Positions 33,390 through 42,403 are shown, numbered from the stretch's first letter. The stretch is 64,000 nucleotides of DNA from an uncultured Bacilli bacterium (GCA_934157235.1 CAKPHH010000006.1:30626-94625), one strand, 5' to 3'. Numbers and translations are program-made. Notes: generated by a model from the letters alone, not told the origin.

Positions 33390-33920
33390 TTAAGCAGCTT
33401 TCTTTCCTTCTTTACGACGAATATGTTCATCTTTGTAACGAATACCTTTACCTTTATATGGTTCAGGTTGTCTTACTTTTCTAACATTAGCAGCAAATTC
33501 ACCAACTAATACTTTATCAATACCTTTAATAGCTATTTCAGTATTACCATTTGCTTCTACTGTTAATCCAGCTGGAACTTTCATTTCTACTGGATGTGAA
33601 TATCCAGCACTAATTACTAATTTATCACCTTGAACATTGAAACGGTAACCTACACCAATGATTTCTAATGATTTTGAATATCCATTAGTTACACCAGTAA
33701 TCATGTTATTGATTAAGGCATTCATTGTACCATGCATTGCTTTAGCACTTTCATTTAAACGTTCTAAAATAATTGTGTTACCTTCTTGTTTCATTGTAAT
33801 ATCTTTTAACATTGGTTGTGTTAGAGTACCCTTAGGTCCTTTTACAGTGACAACATTATCGATATTTTCAACAGTAACTCCCTCTGGAACTGTAATTATA
33901 CGATTTCCAATACGGCTCAT
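33390..33920 (-). CDS. rplF: 50S ribosomal protein L6
   Basis: 176 residues, two repeated domains. Conserved MSRIGNRIITVPEGV start and the C-terminal signature PEPYKGKGIRYKDEHIRRKE near the sarcin-ricin loop. Confidence 0.97.
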   Translation of the reverse strand: MSRIGNRIITVPEGVTVENIDNVVTVKGPKGTLTQPMLKDITMKQEGNTIILERLNESAKAMHGTMNALINNMITGVTNGYSKSLEIIGVGYRFNVQGDKLVISAGYSHPVEMKVPAGLTVEANGNTEIAIKGIDKVLVGEFAANVRKVRQPEPYKGKGIRYKDEHIRRKEGKKAA

Positions 33921-33947
33921 ATTGACACCTCCTTATATTTTATTCAA

Positions 33948-34346
33948 TTACCAAATATAAGCTAGAACTTCCCCACCTATATTTTCTTTACGAGCTTGTT
34001 TATCAGTCATAATTCCTTTTGATGTAGAAATAATTGCTATTCCTAAACCATTTAATACTTTAGGTACTTCATCGTTTTTAACGTAAACACGAAGTCCTGG
34101 CTTGGAAATTCTTTTTAGCCCAGTGATAACTCTTTCTTTCTTGTTATATTTTAATGTTAAAACAATTGTTCCTTGAGCATCATCTTTAACTATTTTATAA
34201 TCTTTAATAAATCCTTCTTCTTTTAAAATCTTAGCGATTTCTTTCTTTATTGTAGAAGCAGGAACGCTTACTTCTTCATAACGCATTTGGTTAGCATTAC
34301 GAATACGTGTTAACATATCTGCAATTGTATCTGTTACTACTGCCAT
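33948..34346 (-). CDS. rpsH: 30S ribosomal protein S8
   Basis: 132 residues. DTIADMLTRIRNANQ start, and the end GIAIISTSKGIMTDKQARKE that binds helix 21 of 16S rRNA. Known in other bacteria as the translational repressor of the spc operon. Confidence 0.97.
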   Translation of the reverse strand: MAVVTDTIADMLTRIRNANQMRYEEVSVPASTIKKEIAKILKEEGFIKDYKIVKDDAQGTIVLTLKYNKKERVITGLKRISKPGLRVYVKNDEVPKVLNGLGIAIISTSKGIMTDKQARKENIGGEVLAYIW

Positions 34347-34365
34347 TTTGACTCCTCCTTTCCAA

Positions 34366-34551
34366 TTACCAACTTGATTTTTTAATTCCTGGTATTTGTC
34401 CTTTATAAGCTAATTCACGGAAGCAAATACGGCAGATTCCGAACTTGCTTAAAACTGCGTGTGGACGACCACAACGACTACATCTTGTATACTCACGTAC
34501 TTTGTACTTTTGTGGGCGATTAGCTTTTATAATCATACTTTTCTTTGCCAT
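34366..34551 (-). CDS. rpsN: 30S ribosomal protein S14, zinc-binding type Z
   Basis: 61 residues from MAKKSM at 34551. C24, C27, C40 and C43 form the zinc site typical of the short type Z form found in Gram-positives. An in-frame start 14 codons earlier would lie inside rplE and is rejected; GGAGGAATATT fits ATG 34551. Confidence 0.96.
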   Translation of the reverse strand: MAKKSMIIKANRPQKYKVREYTRCSRCGRPHAVLSKFGICRICFRELAYKGQIPGIKKSSW

Positions 34552-34564
34552 AATATTCCTCCCA

Positions 34565-35104
34565 TTACTTTTTAAAAGGAATTCCAAGTCCATTTAATAA
34601 GTCAAATGATTCTTCATTAGATTTAGCTGTTGTTACGAATACGATATCCATACCTCTTACTTTAACAACATCATCATAATCTATTTCAGAAAAGATTAAT
34701 TGTTCTTTAATTCCCATAGTGTAGTTTCCTCTACCATCAAAAGCTTTTGCACTAACACCACGGAAGTCTCTTACACGTGGAAGTGAAATTGAAATTAACT
34801 TATCCATAAAGTTATACATATTTTCTCCTCTTAGTGTAACTTTGCAACCAATTGGTTGACCTTCTCTTACTTTAAATCCAGCAATTGACTTTTTAGCTTT
34901 TGTAACTACTGGTTTTTGTCCTGATAATTTAGCAAGGTCTGCTACAGCAGCATCTAATAATTTAGAATTTGATGTTGCATCACCTACTCCAATATTGATA
35001 ACAATTTTTTCTAACTTTGGAACTTCCATTTTTGACTTATAATTATATTTCTCCATTAAACTTGGAACAACTTCATTTAAGTATTTCTCTTTTAGGCGGT
35101 TCAT
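34565..35104 (-). CDS. rplE: 50S ribosomal protein L5
   Basis: 179 residues. PKLEKIVINIGVGDA near the N-terminus, then GFKVREGQPIGCKVTLRG and the DIVFVTTAKSNEE end. Binds 5S rRNA and the P-site tRNA. Confidence 0.97.
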   Translation of the reverse strand: MNRLKEKYLNEVVPSLMEKYNYKSKMEVPKLEKIVINIGVGDATSNSKLLDAAVADLAKLSGQKPVVTKAKKSIAGFKVREGQPIGCKVTLRGENMYNFMDKLISISLPRVRDFRGVSAKAFDGRGNYTMGIKEQLIFSEIDYDDVVKVRGMDIVFVTTAKSNEESFDLLNGLGIPFKK

Positions 35105-35121
35105 AGTTACCCTCCTTCCAA

Positions 35122-35433
35122 TTAATCAAGCTTCTCGTTTGATTTTTTTGCTATTCTTATTTTTTTACCTGTTTTTGTATCTGTTGTATGTCCTATTCTA
35201 GTTCTTTTTTTAGTTTTAGGATCAATTATCATAACATTTGATGCATTGATTGGTGCTTCTATTTCTAAGATTCCACCAGATTCTTGTCCTGTAGGTTTTT
35301 GATGTTTTTTAACAACGTGAACACCTTCAACAATAACTTTATTTTCAGCTCTTAATGTTTTAATTATTTTTCCTTTTTTACCTTTATCAGAACCAGCGAT
35401 AACTACAACTTCATCTCCTACTTTAAAGTTCAT
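35122..35433 (-). CDS. rplX: 50S ribosomal protein L24
   Basis: 103 residues with the KOW motif (VIAGSDKGKKGKIIK). An assembly initiator at the 5' end of 23S rRNA, located at the exit tunnel. Confidence 0.96.
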   Translation of the reverse strand: MNFKVGDEVVVIAGSDKGKKGKIIKTLRAENKVIVEGVHVVKKHQKPTGQESGGILEIEAPINASNVMIIDPKTKKRTRIGHTTDTKTGKKIRIAKKSNEKLD

Positions 35434-35446
35434 ATTTATCCTCCTC

Positions 35447-35815
35447 TTATAGTACTTCTTTTGCTAAAGATACGATTTTCATGTAATCTTTATCACGAAG
35501 TTCTCTTGCTACTGGTCCAAAAATACGAGTACCTACTGGACTCTTGTCATCACGAATGATAACACAAGCATTGTCATCGAACTTAATATAACTTCCATCT
35601 TCACGACGAACGCCTTGACGACTACGAACGATAACTGCTTTTACAACTTTTCCTTTTGGAATTGGTGAATTTGGAATGGCATTTTTTACTGTTCCAACTA
35701 CTACATCACCAATGTTACCTGTTTTAACTTTACTTCCACCTAGAACACGAATTACTAATAATTCACGAGCTCCAGAGTTGTCAGCAACCTTCATACGGCT
35801 TTCTTGTTGTAACAT
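35447..35815 (-). CDS. rplN: 50S ribosomal protein L14
   Basis: 122 residues. MLQQESRMKVADNSGAREL start and RIFGPVARELRDKDYMKIVS end are both near invariant. Forms bridge contacts with 16S rRNA. Confidence 0.97.
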   Translation of the reverse strand: MLQQESRMKVADNSGARELLVIRVLGGSKVKTGNIGDVVVGTVKNAIPNSPIPKGKVVKAVIVRSRQGVRREDGSYIKFDDNACVIIRDDKSPVGTRIFGPVARELRDKDYMKIVSLAKEVL

Positions 35816-35842
35816 AGATTATTCCTCCTTCTCATCTAAGCG

Positions 35843-36103
35843 TTAAATAATAACTGCTTCTTTTACGATTTCTTTTAAATAGAAATGCTTAGTTTTTGAT
35901 AATGGTCTAGTTTCTACTATTCTAACTATATCTCCAACTTTTGCTATATTCTTTTCATCATGTACACAATATTTCTTAGAGCTTTTAACTCTTTTGTGAT
36001 ATAACGGATGGTTTTTATAAGTTTCAACTAATACGCTGATTGTCTTATCATTAGTTGCGTTAACTACTTTACCAACTAATTCTTTACTAACTTTCTTTTC
36101 CAC
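35843..36103 (-). CDS. rpsQ: 30S ribosomal protein S17
   Basis: 86 residues, OB-fold. GKVVNATNDKTISVLVETYK and the segment GDIVRIVETRPLSKTKHF are typical. Binds helix 11 of 16S rRNA. Confidence 0.96.
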   Translation of the reverse strand: MEKKVSKELVGKVVNATNDKTISVLVETYKNHPLYHKRVKSSKKYCVHDEKNIAKVGDIVRIVETRPLSKTKHFYLKEIVKEAVII

Positions 36104-36114
36104 TTTATACCCTC

Positions 36115-36309
36115 CTATTCGCTAATCTCACGTTCTCTTAGAACGGTTTTATATCTTGCAACGGTGTGTCTTAGTTCTCTAATTCTAGAAGGTTTTTCTA
36201 GGTTACCTGTTGCTTGTTGGAAACGTAAATTAAATAATTCTTCTTTAGCTTCAACTAATTTTTTGTTGATTTCTTCAGTTGATAGCTCTCTAACTTCTTT
36301 AACCTTCAT
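36115..36309 (-). CDS. rpmC: 50S ribosomal protein L29
   Basis: 64 residues, two helices: MKVKEVRELSTEEINKKLVE then ELFNLRFQQATGNLEKPSRI. ATG 36309 is preferred; AAAGGTGA ends five bases before it, while the GTG at 36318 lies in that site. It begins inside the last codons of rplP (11-base overlap). Confidence 0.95.
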   Translation of the reverse strand: MKVKEVRELSTEEINKKLVEAKEELFNLRFQQATGNLEKPSRIRELRHTVARYKTVLREREISE

Positions 36310-36730
36310 TTGATTCACCTTTGCTTTCTCTCATTACGAATTTTGTTGCTACTGGTAATTTATGAGAGGCAAGACGTAATGCTTCACGAGCTACTTCTTC
36401 AGTTACTCCAGAAATTTCAAACATGATTTTTCCTTCTTTAACTACAGCAACCCATCCTTCAACATTACCTTTACCTTTACCTTGTCTTGTACCAATAGGC
36501 TTTTTAGTTAATGGCATGTGTGGGAATATGTTTATCCATACTTTACCACCACGTTTCATATAACGTGTCATAGCAATACGAGCAGCCTCGATTTGATTAG
36601 CAGTAATCCAAGCTCCTTCTTTTGCTTGTAGACCATAATCTCCGAAGTGTAATTCTCTGTTTCCACGAGATCTACCTTCATAAGGTAATCTATGTACACG
36701 ACGATATTTAGTTCTTGACGGTATTAACAT
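36299..36730 (-). CDS. rplP: 50S ribosomal protein L16
   Basis: 143 residues. MLIPSRTKYRRVHR start, GNRELHFGDYGLQAKEGAWI and GRQG-like segment IGTRQGKGKGNVEGWVAVVK near the A-site tRNA elbow. Overlaps the next gene rpmC. Confidence 0.97.
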   Translation of the reverse strand: MLIPSRTKYRRVHRLPYEGRSRGNRELHFGDYGLQAKEGAWITANQIEAARIAMTRYMKRGGKVWINIFPHMPLTKKPIGTRQGKGKGNVEGWVAVVKEGKIMFEISGVTEEVAREALRLASHKLPVATKFVMRESKGESNEG

Positions 36731-36731
36731 A

Positions 36732-37382
36732 TTAATTACCTCCTTTAGCCTTTTTATTTAGGATTTCTCCCTTATAGATCCAAACCTTTACACCAATCTT
36801 ACCAAATGTTGTATCTGCTTCTGATGTAGCATAATCAATATCCGCTCTTAATGTATGTAGAGGAATAGTTCCTTCAGTGTATCCTTCGCTACGTGCCATA
36901 TCAGCACCACCTAAACGTCCAGATACGCTTGTTTTAATTCCCTTAGCTCCTGCTTTCATTGCATTTTTGATTGCACGTTTTTGAGCCATACGGAATGATG
37001 CTCTATTAGTTATTTGATTAGCGATTGAATCAGCAACTAATTGAGCGTTTAAATCTGCTTTTTTAATATCAACGATTGTGATTTGAACATTTTCATCAGC
37101 AACCTTTGATAGTTGTTTTCTTAATTTATCCATTTCTTCTCCACCGTGTCCAATAATAACACCAGGTTTTGAAGAGTGAATTACAACTTCGCATCTTTTT
37201 GCATTTCTTTCGATTTCAACTTTAGCAACACCAGCGTTTTTTAGATTCTTTGTAATATAATCACGAATCTTAACGTCTTTTGCTAAAAACTTAGCGAAAT
37301 CTTTATTATTAGCATACCATTTTGCTTCCCAATCCTTGTTAATGCCAAGTCTTAGTCCATTAGGATTTACCTTTTGTCCCAT
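36732..37382 (-). CDS. rpsC: 30S ribosomal protein S3
   Basis: 216 residues. KH domain with the VIIGHGGEEMDKLRKQL loop, and the C-terminal SGRLGGADMARSEGYTEG signature lining the mRNA entry tunnel. Coupled to rplP by a one-base gap. Confidence 0.97.
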   Translation of the reverse strand: MGQKVNPNGLRLGINKDWEAKWYANNKDFAKFLAKDVKIRDYITKNLKNAGVAKVEIERNAKRCEVVIHSSKPGVIIGHGGEEMDKLRKQLSKVADENVQITIVDIKKADLNAQLVADSIANQITNRASFRMAQKRAIKNAMKAGAKGIKTSVSGRLGGADMARSEGYTEGTIPLHTLRADIDYATSEADTTFGKIGVKVWIYKGEILNKKAKGGN

Positions 37383-37397
37383 TTTGTAACCTCCTTA

Positions 37398-37733
37398 TTA
37401 GTTTCTTGTAGCCACTACTATAACGATGTGACTAGTTCTATGATCTCTATGTCCAATATGAGAACGTGAATCGAAGAAATGACGTTTCATAACAGGACCA
37501 GCATCTACTCTTGCTTCTTTAACATAAAGTGTTGCAGCATCTGCACCATTATTATTAACAGCGTTAGCAATAGCAGAGTCTAATACTTTTTTTGTAAGTC
37601 TTGCTGACTTATTATTAACATTATTTAATATGGTTAATGCTTCTTGAACGCTTTTACCACGAATCATGTCTGCTACTAAGCGAGCTCTAATAGGTGATAA
37701 TCTTAATCCTTTAGCAATTGCTTTTGCTTCCAT
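37398..37733 (-). CDS. rplV: 50S ribosomal protein L22
   Basis: 111 residues. GLRLSPIRARLVADMIRGK start; the long beta-hairpin that reaches the exit tunnel lies at about residues 80-100 (KRHFFDSRSHIGHRDHRTSH). Confidence 0.96.
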   Translation of the reverse strand: MEAKAIAKGLRLSPIRARLVADMIRGKSVQEALTILNNVNNKSARLTKKVLDSAIANAVNNNGADAATLYVKEARVDAGPVMKRHFFDSRSHIGHRDHRTSHIVIVVATRN

Positions 37734-37757
37734 ATATTTACCCTCCTAGTCATTTTT

Positions 37758-38027
37758 TTATTTCTTTTTGTCTGAACCATGTCCACCAAATTTACGTGTT
37801 AAAGCAAATTCTCCTAATTTGTGTCCAACCATATCTTCAGTAACGTATACTGGTATAAATTCTTTACCATTGTGTACTGCGAATGTATGTCCTATGAAAT
37901 CAGGAAAAATAGTGGAACGGCGTGACCAAGTTTTAATGACTTCTTTTTTTCCAGTCTTATTTAATTCTTGAACCTTCTTTAGTAATCTATCAAAAACATA
38001 AGGTCCTTTTTTTAAACTTCTTGCCAT
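37758..38027 (-). CDS. rpsS: 30S ribosomal protein S19
   Basis: 89 residues. MARSLKKGPYVFDRLLKKV start, RRSTIFPDFIGHTFAVHNGK and HKLGEFALTRKFGGHG are conserved. In the head, next to S13. Confidence 0.97.
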   Translation of the reverse strand: MARSLKKGPYVFDRLLKKVQELNKTGKKEVIKTWSRRSTIFPDFIGHTFAVHNGKEFIPVYVTEDMVGHKLGEFALTRKFGGHGSDKKK

Positions 38028-38044
38028 TTTTTAATCATCCTTTC

Positions 38045-38875
38045 CTATTTACTATTGCGACGACGTACTATGAACTTGTCAGATTGTTTTTTCTTACGTG
38101 TCTTTAATCCAAGTGCAGGCTTACCCCATGGAGTCATTGGTGCTTTACGTCCTACTGGAGCACGTCCTTCACCACCACCATGTGGATGGTCATTAGGGTT
38201 CATAACAGAACCACGAACTGTTGGTCTAATACCCATATGACGTTTACGTCCTGCTTTTCCTACTTTAACTAGTGAAGAGTCTTCGTTACCAACTACTCCA
38301 ACTGTTGCCATACATGATTCTAAAACTTTTCTTTGTTCACCAGATGATAAACGAACCATTACATAGTTTCCTTCACGACCAAGAATTTGCGCAGATGCTC
38401 CAGCACTTCTTGCTAGTTCTCCACCTTTTCCTGGACGAAGTTCAATGTTATGAATCATTGTACCTACTGGGATGTTAATTATTGGTAATGCATTACCAAC
38501 TTTAATATCAGCGTCTGCTCCTGCTACTATTGTCATACCAACAGTTAATCCTTTTGGAGCAATTATATATCTTTTTTCTCCATCTGCATAATTGATTAAT
38601 GCAATGTTTGCAGTTCTATTTGGATCGTATTCAATACTTGCTACTGTTCCAGGTACGTTTAATTTATTTCTTTTGAAATCAATGATACGATATTTTCTCT
38701 TTGCACCGCCACCTTGATGACGAACCGTTATCTTACCTTGATTGTTACGTCCACTATTTTTCTTAATTGGAGTAACAAGTGATTTCTCTGGTGTACTAGT
38801 TGTAATTTCATCATTTACTAAAGTACTCATTTTTCTACGTCCTGGTGTAGTAGGTTTATAATTTCTGATTGCCAT
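38045..38875 (-). CDS. rplB: 50S ribosomal protein L2
   Basis: 276 residues. GRNNQGKITVRHQGGGAKRK and the C-terminal MNPNDHPHGGGEGRAPVGRK, whose histidine is close to the peptidyl-transferase region. Full length. Confidence 0.97.
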   Translation of the reverse strand: MAIRNYKPTTPGRRKMSTLVNDEITTSTPEKSLVTPIKKNSGRNNQGKITVRHQGGGAKRKYRIIDFKRNKLNVPGTVASIEYDPNRTANIALINYADGEKRYIIAPKGLTVGMTIVAGADADIKVGNALPIINIPVGTMIHNIELRPGKGGELARSAGASAQILGREGNYVMVRLSSGEQRKVLESCMATVGVVGNEDSSLVKVGKAGRKRHMGIRPTVRGSVMNPNDHPHGGGEGRAPVGRKAPMTPWGKPALGLKTRKKKQSDKFIVRRRNSK

Positions 38876-38889
38876 AATTTTTCTCCTCC

Positions 38890-39174
38890 TTAACCAAGAT
38901 CAATTGTTTGTCCTTCAGCAAGAGTAACAATTGCTTTTTTTGAACGATTTGTTAATCCTGTGTAACGACCAACTCTTCTTTTCTTAGGTTTTACATTCAT
39001 TGTTCTTACTGATGTAACCTTTACTTTAAAGATTTTTTCAATTGCATCTTTAATTTCTAACTTTGTAGCATTTGGAGCAACTTTGAAAGTATATTTTCCT
39101 TCTGCTTTTGCAATTTGTGATTTTTCAGTAATAACTGGTGCTTTGATTATTTCTAAATACTTAGTGTCTTTCAT
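38890..39174 (-). CDS. rplW: 50S ribosomal protein L23
   Basis: 94 residues. IIKAPVITEKSQIAKAEGKY start; the V(T)SVRTMNVKPKKRRVGRY loop lies at the exit-tunnel rim, where trigger factor and SRP dock. It overlaps the rplD stop by one base (TAATG). Confidence 0.96.
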   Translation of the reverse strand: MKDTKYLEIIKAPVITEKSQIAKAEGKYTFKVAPNATKLEIKDAIEKIFKVKVTSVRTMNVKPKKRRVGRYTGLTNRSKKAIVTLAEGQTIDLG

Positions 39175-39800
39175 TATTTAAGCACCTCCTCAACTGTTTT
39201 TAATGCTTCTTCTGTAATTACCATAACGTCTGTGCTAACTAAGTCTAATACATTGATTTCTTCAGCAGCTATTAATACAACGTTTTGTAAGTTTCTAGAA
39301 GCTAAGATTAAGTTGTCATCAAATTCTTTAACAACTAGTAATACTTTTTTATCAGCAACTTTTAATGCTTCTAATAAACTAAGCATTTCTTTTGTTTTTG
39401 GAGTTGATAAACTGATGTTTTCAACAACCATGATTGCTTTTTCTAAAGCCTTATCACTTAATGCTGATTTTAAAGCTAATCTTCTTTCTTTTCTGTTTTG
39501 TTTTTTACTATAATCTCTAGGTACTGGAGTTCCATAATTTCCTCCACCTACCCATTGAACAGCTCTAATTGAACCTTGACGAGCACGTCCTGTTCCTTTT
39601 TGTCTCCATGGTTTTCTTCCTCCACCAGACACTTCTGAGCGGTTTTTAGTTTTATGTGTTCCTTGTCTTAATGATGCCATTGTTAAGATTATTGCATCGT
39701 TTAAAACAGCTTTGTTTGGGGTAATTCCAAATATTTCTTCGTTTAAATTAATGTCCTTTACTTTTTCACCTTTTAGATTTAAAAGTTCTACTTTTTTCAT
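39174..39800 (-). CDS. rplD: 50S ribosomal protein L4
   Basis: 208 residues. The extended loop GGGRKPWRQKGTGRARQGS enters the exit tunnel. In several bacteria L4 represses its own S10 operon. A 66-base gap with an imperfect hairpin (39816-39864) separates it from rplC. Confidence 0.97.
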   Translation of the reverse strand: MKKVELLNLKGEKVKDINLNEEIFGITPNKAVLNDAIILTMASLRQGTHKTKNRSEVSGGGRKPWRQKGTGRARQGSIRAVQWVGGGNYGTPVPRDYSKKQNRKERRLALKSALSDKALEKAIMVVENISLSTPKTKEMLSLLEALKVADKKVLLVVKEFDDNLILASRNLQNVVLIAAEEINVLDLVSTDVMVITEEALKTVEEVLK

Positions 39801-39815
39801 CTACGATTCCTCCTT

Positions 39816-39864
39816 TCATCACTTATATTATTGAATTTTCTTTCTTTATTATATAGCGTGATGA
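39816..39864 (-). promoter_or_regulatory. Imperfect hairpin between rplC and rplD
   Basis: TCATCAC (39858-39864 read on the minus strand) pairs with GTGATGA (39816-39822), extended by a TATAT/ATATA block after a bulge. No T-run follows; the 3' arm ends just before the AGGAGG of rplD. It could mark RNA processing or translational control. Confidence 0.35.
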
Positions 39865-39866
39865 TT

Positions 39867-40601
39867 TTATTCAGCTGATGTTTCTGTATTTTCTTCAGTT
39901 ACTGTCTCTTCAACAACTTCTTCTACAGTTACTGGTGCAGCATAAGTTATTAAGTCAGCAGCTGCTAATTTAACATTAGGTTTCTTTACTGCAGTACGAA
40001 TCATAACAAATGATTTCTTTGGACCTGGAACATTACCTTTAACTAAAATTACATTGTTTTCAGTATCTACTGAAATTACCTCTAAGTTTTGAACTGTTCT
40101 TTGAACATTACCCATTTGTCCAGGCATCTTCTTACCTTTTAATACGTGCATTGGTAATAATGTACCTAGTGAACCAACACCTCTATGGTATTGAGAACCG
40201 TGTCCCATTGGACCTCTTGTTTGGTTATAACGTTTAATAACGCCTTGGAAACCTTTACCTTTACTTGTTCCTGTAACATCAACCATTTCCCCAGCTTCAA
40301 AAACGTCAACGTTAACTGTTTGTCCTAATGTATAGTCATTAACGTTTACTCCTCTAATTTCTTTTAAGAAGCGCTTAGGTGTTGTGTTAGCTTTGTTTGT
40401 ATGACCCATTTTTGGTTTGTTGCTTAAGTTTTCTCTTACAGTATCTGTTGCAAGTTGAATAGCATCATAACCATCTTTTTCAACTGTTTTGATTTGAGTA
40501 ACTACATTTGGTTCTACTTCAATAACAGTAACCGGAATTAACTTACCATCTTTAGTAAATTTTTGAGTCATTCCGATTTTTTTACCTAAGATTCCTTTCA
40601 T
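39867..40601 (-). CDS. rplC: 50S ribosomal protein L3
   Basis: 244 residues. MKGILGKKIGMTQKFTKDGK start and the SKGKGFQGVIKRYNQTRGPM loop near the peptidyl-transferase centre. An acidic Glu/Thr/Val tail of about 25 residues goes beyond the usual length (about 209 aa). ATG 40601 used; the GTG before it adds one residue only. Confidence 0.96.
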   Translation of the reverse strand: MKGILGKKIGMTQKFTKDGKLIPVTVIEVEPNVVTQIKTVEKDGYDAIQLATDTVRENLSNKPKMGHTNKANTTPKRFLKEIRGVNVNDYTLGQTVNVDVFEAGEMVDVTGTSKGKGFQGVIKRYNQTRGPMGHGSQYHRGVGSLGTLLPMHVLKGKKMPGQMGNVQRTVQNLEVISVDTENNVILVKGNVPGPKKSFVMIRTAVKKPNVKLAAADLITYAAPVTVEEVVEETVTEENTETSAE

Positions 40602-40616
40602 CACTATTTCCTCCTA

Positions 40617-40928
40617 TTATTTTGTTGTGATTTGAATATCTACTCCGCTTGGTAAATCTAAGTGAGCTAATGCCTCAATAGTTTCCTTGCTAGGATTTTT
40701 GATATCAATAAGTCTTTTGTGTGTACGTCTTTCAAATTGTTCACGTGAATCCTTGTATTTGTGTACAGCACGTAAAATTGTGATTTTTTCGATTTCAGTT
40801 GGTAATGGTACTGGACCAGAAATTACTCCACCTGATCTTTTTGCAGTTTCAACAATTTTCTTAGCAGCATTATCAAGTACTCTGTGATCGTACGCTTTAA
40901 TTCTGATGCGAATTTTTTCTGTTGACAT
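40617..40928 (-). CDS. rpsJ: 30S ribosomal protein S10
   Basis: 103 residues. IRIRIKAYDHRVLDNAAKKI start and the loop VSGPVPLPTEI-like GPVPLPTEIEKITILRAVHK. Also a partner of NusB in antitermination. First gene of the roughly 14-kb ribosomal unit, with a strong promoter about 120 bases upstream. Confidence 0.97.
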   Translation of the reverse strand: MSTEKIRIRIKAYDHRVLDNAAKKIVETAKRSGGVISGPVPLPTEIEKITILRAVHKYKDSREQFERRTHKRLIDIKNPSKETIEALAHLDLPSGVDIQITTK

Positions 40929-41045
40929 TTTAAATCCTCCCTTCGCCTATATCTAGTATAGACTTGCTCCGTGCAAATAACCCAATAGCCAATTAACAAC
41001 TTAACCTGGCGTATCAGCAACCTCGCACATCTAAGCAGTCACACA
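40929..41045 (-). promoter_or_regulatory. 5' leader of the S10 operon
   Basis: About 117 untranslated bases from the inferred start point to rpsJ. Rich in G and C compared with other gaps and able to form several short stems. A 65-codon frame crosses it but has no ribosome site. An L4-responsive leader is known for S10 operons of other bacteria; no specific match is claimed. Confidence 0.4.
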
Positions 41046-41051
41046 AAGTTA

Positions 41052-41080
41052 ATTATAGCAGCAGTATGTTGATTTTGCAA
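41052..41080 (-). promoter_or_regulatory. Strong SigA promoter of the S10-spc-alpha operon
   Basis: On the minus strand TTGCAA, 17-base spacer, TATAAT. No better promoter was noticed within the following ribosomal block. Confidence 0.85.
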
Positions 41081-41109
41081 GACTTTTTTTGATAATTTCT
41101 TTATTTTTC

Positions 41110-41163
41110 AATATAAAAAGAACGTTGTAATTATTTTTTTTCTAATCTTTCACGTTCTTTTTT
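41110..41163 (-). terminator. Terminator overlapping the 3' end of the dinB-like gene
   Basis: On the minus strand AAAGAACGT (inside the last codons) pairs with ACGTTCTTT around a 26-base loop, then TTATATTG follows. The stem includes the KKER codons. Confidence 0.55.
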
Positions 41164-42357
41164 ATTATTTGTTATTAATTTTATCGAAGCTGGAGCTATT
41201 AAGGACTTTCCAAATTTCTCGTTAATATTGTCCAAAGTCTTTTGAATATCAGTATCATCAGTACTTTTTTCTTCTTCAAATAAAGAAAGTTGATAATCAT
41301 TATTATTTGTTAAATCGGCTAACCTTAAACCAATTAAACGAATAGCATCCTTCTTGTAACTCTTTTCGAATATTTCAATAGCTAATTTATAGATATCTTT
41401 TGTATTATTGCTGGGCTTTTTTAATTTTTCTTGAGCGGAATAATGCTCAAAGTCATTGTTTTTATAAAAGACAGCAACTGTAGTTGCATATTGCTTTTTA
41501 TGTCTTAAATCACGAGTTGTTTTTTCCACAAAAGTAAGAAGTGTTTCTTTTAATTTATCTTCATTAGTACAATCGTAAGGAAGTGTTTCTGAAATGCTAA
41601 TACTTTTGGTCTTACTACTTCTAGCAGCTACTTTAGAGTCATCAATACCATAGGCAGCATTATGCAAATATTCTCCCTGACTTTTAAAGTGCCTATTTAA
41701 AACTTTTACATCTGTCTTTGCTAGTTGCTCAACTGTATAGATATTTAATTTATTTAATTCCTCTTTTGTTCTTTTTCCGACCATTAGTAAATCTCCTACA
41801 TCTAAGGGCCATAATTTTTGAACTATTTCATTTTTAAATAAGGTATGTACTTTATCTGGCTTTTCAAAATCAGAAGCCATTTTGGCACAGAGTTTGTTAT
41901 TACCTATTCCGATATTTACAGTGTAGCCAAATCTTTGCTTTATATCATCTTTTATAAAATGGGCTAGTTCTAGATAATCTTTATATAAATAATTTGTTCC
42001 GGTCATATCAATAAAACATTCATCTATAGAAAACTGTTCCATGGTCGGTGAATATCTTGATAAGTAGGTAAATAATTCTTTAGATTTTTGACTATACCAT
42101 TTATAGTCAGGAGTAAATACTTTAAGAGTGGGACATTTTCTTCTTGCTTGATAAAGAGTTTCGGCTGTTACTATGTGAAATTTTTTGGCAATAGGAGACT
42201 TGGCTAAAACAATTCCTCTTCGCTCTTTTTCGTCTCCAGCTATGACAGAGGCAATAGTACGAATATCTTCTTTATAGCCCTCGTTTAAAAGTTTAACGGC
42301 ACTCCATGATAAAAAAGCATTATTAACATCTATGTGAAAAACAATTCTTTCTTTCAT
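41131..42357 (-). CDS. dinB: Y-family DNA polymerase (DinB/UmuC-like)
   Basis: 408 residues. Translesion polymerase. Catalytic acids: D10 in FHIDVNNAF and the Asp-Glu pair in FSIDECFIDMTG. Then VNIGIGNNKLCAKMASDFEKP, helix-hairpin-helix thumb (LLMVGKRTKEELNKLNIYTVEQL) and the little-finger domain to about 350. The C-terminal 50 residues are charged and lack a clear beta-clamp QLxLF motif, although YQLSLFEEE near residue 360 fits it. Own promoter at 42375-42403. No LexA box was seen. Could be Pol IV or a UmuC relative. Confidence 0.9.
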   Translation of the reverse strand: MKERIVFHIDVNNAFLSWSAVKLLNEGYKEDIRTIASVIAGDEKERRGIVLAKSPIAKKFHIVTAETLYQARRKCPTLKVFTPDYKWYSQKSKELFTYLSRYSPTMEQFSIDECFIDMTGTNYLYKDYLELAHFIKDDIKQRFGYTVNIGIGNNKLCAKMASDFEKPDKVHTLFKNEIVQKLWPLDVGDLLMVGKRTKEELNKLNIYTVEQLAKTDVKVLNRHFKSQGEYLHNAAYGIDDSKVAARSSKTKSISISETLPYDCTNEDKLKETLLTFVEKTTRDLRHKKQYATTVAVFYKNNDFEHYSAQEKLKKPSNNTKDIYKLAIEIFEKSYKKDAIRLIGLRLADLTNNNDYQLSLFEEEKSTDDTDIQKTLDNINEKFGKSLIAPASIKLITNNKKERERLEKK

Positions 42358-42374
42358 TGTATCCCTCCATGTAC

Positions 42375-42403
42375 ATTATAGAACATTTTTTCGGTGCATT
42401 CAA
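42375..42403 (-). promoter_or_regulatory. SigA-type promoter of the dinB-like gene
   Basis: On the minus strand TTGAAT, 17-base spacer, TATAAT, with the -10 box 18 bases before the ATG at 42357, so the leader is very short. Confidence 0.7.

Noticed and set aside
40823..41020. 65-codon frame in the S10 leader as a leader peptide
   Set aside because: No ribosome site, overlaps rpsJ out of frame and has no regulatory codon run.
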